Below the pieces are notes generated by a model. That model was not told where the DNA came from and searched no databases. It worked only from the letters and a program-made list of their open reading frames with translations. A stretch of DNA of 64,000 nucleotides from Terebella lapidaria (taxonomy: Eukaryota > Annelida > Polychaeta > Terebellida > Terebellidae), in contig OX424570.1 in the NCBI GenBank assembly GCA_949152475.1, positions 3,150,181-3,214,180 on the forward strand. Reading direction: 5' to 3'. Below are positions 60,696 to 64,000 of the stretch, piece after piece (positions within the stretch are counted from its first letter, which is position 1; each line of letters begins with the position of its first letter). The position numbers were made by a program, and so were the translations under genes.

Positions 60696-61794
60696 GATAT
60701 AGTAGTAGTAGTATAGTTTATTGACATAAACAATCATACTTTACATTGGCTTATAATTGACATTTACTAAGCCACAAAGAGTTTGAGCAGAAAATCGGGT
60801 GAGAGAAATTTGTGATTCGTAGAGAGAGATCTTCATTTCCACATTTGTATAATGCTTGTAAAAGTCAATCCATAGATTCAGCACATGTTATGCATAATAT
60901 ATATGTTACGTCCTAAAATACGATAAAGTCTGATAGCATAGTGCGCTGTTTTAGCCAGTTCTTAGGAGTCAGGATTTAAAAGTTCAGATATAGAGTTGAA
61001 GTTGACACCTGAAAGGGAATTTCTAATGTCATTAATTAGAGGGCAAAACATTAACACATGTTCTTCGGTTTGAATATCGTTCTTGCAAGGGCAGAGTCTT
61101 TGGTTCATGTCGATTCTGGACCAATGGCCTGTTTCGACTTTTAGTTTGTGCGACCCAGTCCGTATCCTCGTTAGGGCGATGCGATCATGTTCCTTGAGTA
61201 CAGATGCATGGGGCAGCAGTGCTGAGCATGGGAGGAGCTTTGAGTTCATGCGGACATAATGTTTTCCTTCTGGAACTTTCGGAGGTTTGCATTCTGGTTT
61301 TCGTGTCATTGAGGAAATTGTCCGTCTGAGATGTGGCTAGCCCCTGGAGTTCCTGTAGCTTCAAGCCTGCCGGGGACTTGCATGTGATGGCTTTGTTCAC
61401 GGCTGTCAAGACATACGAGTCTCCACTAGACTGGAGTTTTTTTCAAGAATTTGGCTTGCTTGTCTGTGATGATACTTTTGGCATCCGCCATCCCACTTTC
61501 GATGTAGATGATGTCGTTGCAGGTGCTCGGTCTAACTGATAGTAGTTGCTTTAAGGTATTGTTGTAGGTAGTGTAAGCTTGGCGTAGATCCTTCGTGAGC
61601 CATGTTTCACAGCCATAGAATACGGCTGTATTAAGTGCGCTAGTCCAGACCTTTCGCTTAATTTTGAACGGGCAGTCACTGTTCTTCAGCAGAAAAGATG
61701 AGAATTTTCTGACATGGCAGGTTTTATTTTGTCCTCCAGGTGGTTTATCACTTGCCTGGTTATAGGCTCATTGGATAGTTTAGCTCCGAGATAT
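60696..61794 (-). mobile_element. Truncated LINE inserted in the minisatellite
   Basis: Minus-strand frames encode the end of a reverse transcriptase and its C-terminal domain: LGAKLSNEPITRQVINHLED (about 61.78 kb), then RTGSHKLKVETGHWSRIDMN and QRLCPCKNDIQTEEHVLMFC (61.15-61.03 kb), a zinc-knuckle-like CPC...HVLMFC pattern. The 3' end at about 60705 carries a (TAC)n tail. Frameshifts separate the pieces. The same minisatellite lies on both sides. Confidence 0.85.
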
Positions 61795-61885
61795 ATATAC
61801 ACCTGGTGAGGTATAGGTCATGTGAGATATACACCAGGTGAGATATAGGTCAGGTGAGAAATACACTAAGTGAGATATATAAATT
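61795..61885. repeat. Right half of the split minisatellite
   Basis: Repeats of TACACCAGGTGAGATATAGG and variants, matching the array at 60580-60695. Confidence 0.75.
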
Positions 61886-62752
61886 GATACTTCGAGACTG
61901 ATTAAGATATTCATGTTATGTAAAAACAGCTTACTTAAAGCTTGCATTTAACAATTCATTTTGACTTGAGTTATAGACTTTGTTGTTCATGCATTTGCAA
62001 AGCCAGAAACATGCAGGAAATATTTTATTCATGATTTCCACATCAAAGTTACAAACGCCGACTAAACAGTCTGTTTTCTTAGTCACCAATAATTATACGT
62101 AATGAACATTGTGTTGACATGGTCACTAATGCACACTAATATCTTTTACCTTGTTGAAAGAAAAATATTTTGGTATTACTGGGATTTAGTATTATTCAAG
62201 CATGGGTCGTATACTAAGACATGTATTCACATTTTGACTACTGGTATGTACAATTTGTACATGTATAAATTCCGTCCAAAACAAACATATTCACAGCAAT
62301 AAAACATACATTCATACCACACTCTCAAACAATTTACACCCCAGAAAATTAACTGCAATACAGAATCTTCATGTACGCAAAACACCACACAAAATACCAA
62401 GAAAGTTCAATGTTGTAATATACTCGGCTGAAAAATTACTAAAATTATCCAGAAACTGGTTTTTTTTTAACAGAAAAACAATCATCCTTATGAATCATTG
62501 CTACGAGCATGAGCAAACCAATTGACTCAAACACATTTTGTATTAAACCCATTCGCATGTCAGTTCATTTTCTTCAGCATCGTTTTCACTGCCGACACAT
62601 TAAATACCAATAAAAGCATACAATACAAAGTATACTTCTGTAAAGTGCCTTACAACATACGTGTATTTACAAACCAGAAAAATAAATTCATACATAGACA
62701 CATCCAAAAACATATTTACAAGTTTCCAATATATACAAGATGGACCATCTTT
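61886..62752. other. Non-coding, no VPS8 exon found
   Basis: AT-rich stretch between the minisatellite and the stop codon of the minus-strand gene. I find no exon that continues VPS8 here. The right part should be 3' untranslated region of the minus-strand gene. Confidence 0.5.
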
Positions 62753-64000
62753 TCACTTTCTTCGCGCCTTGCTTGGGGTGGGTGCATCGGATGTACGCTT
62801 TCGTTTCAGATTCGAGCTCGCTGGGGACTTCTTAGCTGCCGGTGTTGCGGCTTTTGCCTGTTCAATACAAAACAGCACATATCCTGTAAATTTTTCAAGT
62901 ATTTTTTGTTTGGAAACATATAACATAGCACCGATGAAATTTCACCAAGAATTCCATCAGGACTAAGTCATCAAGCAATTCATACCTTTGCCACGGGCGA
63001 TTTCAGACTGGGAGTCGACTTCTGACTCGCCGCCGACTTCGGTGTTTTCGTTGGCGACACGGATTTGGGAGTCTTCTGGGTCGAACCGGCTGTAGCAGCT
63101 TTCGGTGTAGATTTTGAAGTAGATTTTGGAGCGGATACTTTGTTCGGTTGTGGTTTTGGAGTAGCCTTAGCACTTGCTGGTTTCTTTGCTGTTTTCGTAG
63201 AAGCTGGGGTCTTGGCCGTCTTTGCAGATGTGGGGGTCTTGGCTGTCTTTGTAGATGTGGGGGTCTTGGCTGTCTTTGTAGATGTGGGGGTCTTGGCCGT
63301 CTTTGTAGATGCAGGGGTTTTGACCGTCTTCTTTGTGGATGCTGGAGTTTTGGCTGTGGGTGTTTTTGCCGATGCTTTACTGACTTTCGGTGTGACTTTC
63401 GCAGGCGTTTTATCTTTTAAGGCAGAAGCCCTCGGCGTTTTTGGCTTCGTTTCCTCAGATTTAGCTGTGGGTTTGGCTTCCTTAGCTGAGGGTTCTGGAG
63501 TTTCTGACCCTTTGTCTTCAGATGCAGCACTGTTGTCATTAGGTTTTTTAGCTGGCACCGGCGAGGCGGCATCCTCTTGCGGCCGTTTCCGTTTCTGTGC
63601 TGAAGGAGTGGAGGCTTGTACTTGTTCAAGGACTTTCCTTGATGGTGTCCTGGTGCGGGGACTCTTAGGAGCTCCGGAGGGGCTGGAGGTTTGAGCTTCG
63701 TCTGATGAAGGCTGTGATGATCTCAGCTTGGATGCCCGAGTGGGCGTTGAAGAGGACTGTCTCGAGACTGATTTCCTTCTTGATGATGTCTCGGTGTTGG
63801 ATGCCTTTTCATCAGATGTATCATCCTCCTCTGAATGTGACTGTTTCACTGACTCTAAATATTCTGCTTTCTTGCTGAGATCAGCATTGAGTTTATCGAG
63901 TTCAGCCTGTGTAGCTTGTATGAATTTTTCTCGTGCTGTGATGTCGGCTTCTCTCTTGTCCAGATCCTCGCGAGTTTCCTGGAGTATCCTCAGCTTGCCA
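62753..64000 (-). CDS. Coiled-coil protein with basic Lys/Thr/Ser tail, 3' part
   Basis: I do not recognise this gene. Two minus-strand exons are visible: one entering from beyond 64000 and ending at 62986 (GCAAAG|GTATGA), and a last exon 62857-62753 (stop TGA). About 370 residues are seen. The upstream 50 (LRILQETREDLDKREADITA, then REKFIQATQAEL) form a heptad-like coiled coil. A Ser/Thr/Pro/Lys-rich low-complexity tail follows, with tandem TKTAKTPTS decapeptides and (S/T)P sites that suit CDK phosphorylation. The C-terminus LKRKRTSDAPTPSKARRK looks like a bipartite nuclear signal. A nuclear or chromosome-associated protein is an inference only. The start is outside the window. The gene lies opposite to, and possibly inside, a VPS8 intron. 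Confidence 0.75.
63190..63330 (-). repeat. 30 bp coding tandem repeat (AKTPTSTKT)
   Basis: About five 30 bp units, on the plus strand GGGGGTCTTGGCTGTCTTTG plus TAGATGT, encoding T-A-K-T-P-T-S-T-K decapeptides on the minus strand. The middle units are almost identical, so copy number may vary between individuals. Confidence 0.85.

Noticed and set aside
63065..63694. Plus-strand 209-residue frame
   Set aside because: It is the shadow of the repetitive basic coding sequence on the minus strand.

Overview
This window is from the nuclear genome of an invertebrate animal. The genes are split by GT-AG introns of roughly 100-700 bp, there are degraded non-LTR retrotransposons of animal type, and one gene is an axonemal dynein-associated thioredoxin/NDP-kinase protein, which implies motile cilia. 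I cannot name the phylum from the sequence; a marine lophotrochozoan or deuterostome-like invertebrate would fit. Gene models were read by hand from splice sites, reading phase and remembered family motifs. No database search was run.

Layout. 1-2.8 kb: non-coding, with a 181 bp piggyBac-type MITE. 2.8-4.6 kb (-): Bax inhibitor-1 (TMBIM6), first coding exon not found. 5.5-6.1 kb: inverted-repeat element. 6.7-9.0 kb: tandem array with a 253 bp higher-order unit. 9.7-12.6 kb: two almost identical 1,411 bp copies in tandem, bounded by G-runs and an imperfect hairpin. 14.3-15.9 kb (+): a three-exon gene whose product looks like a double-hotdog thioesterase. 16-22 kb: hairpins, a SINE-like unit, a ~134 bp satellite full of nuclear-receptor-type AGGTCA sites, and a second array with an exact 147 bp period.

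22.8-41.5 kb (-): one large gene, the NME8/TXNDC3 homologue. Seventeen core exons encode thioredoxin + linker + three NDK domains (about 645 residues). They are followed by a long run of exons that all begin and end in phase 1 and encode acidic or Ser/Lys-rich disordered sequence. Two stop-containing ends (32.44 kb and 22.87 kb) give predicted proteins of about 801 and up to about 1,686 residues. Its introns hold RFX X-box motifs, including three in 53 bp, and a 490 bp foldback made of 21 bp units.

41.9-50.8 kb: a transposon graveyard with several foldback/MITE elements and at least three degraded minus-strand LINE fragments. 50.9-60.6 kb (+): 19 exons encoding the first ~638 residues of VPS8, the CORVET vacuolar-sorting subunit. 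Its introns carry a hAT-like element, MITEs and, at the last visible donor, a minisatellite that repeats the donor sequence and is split by a truncated LINE. The rest of VPS8 is not here. 62.75-64.0 kb (-): the 3' end of an unrecognised gene encoding a coiled coil followed by a very basic tail with AKTPTST repeats.

The genes are not functionally linked; this is an ordinary gene neighbourhood with heavy repeat content. The most unusual parts are the symmetric-exon tail of the NME8 homologue, the receptor-site satellite and the double-hotdog gene.
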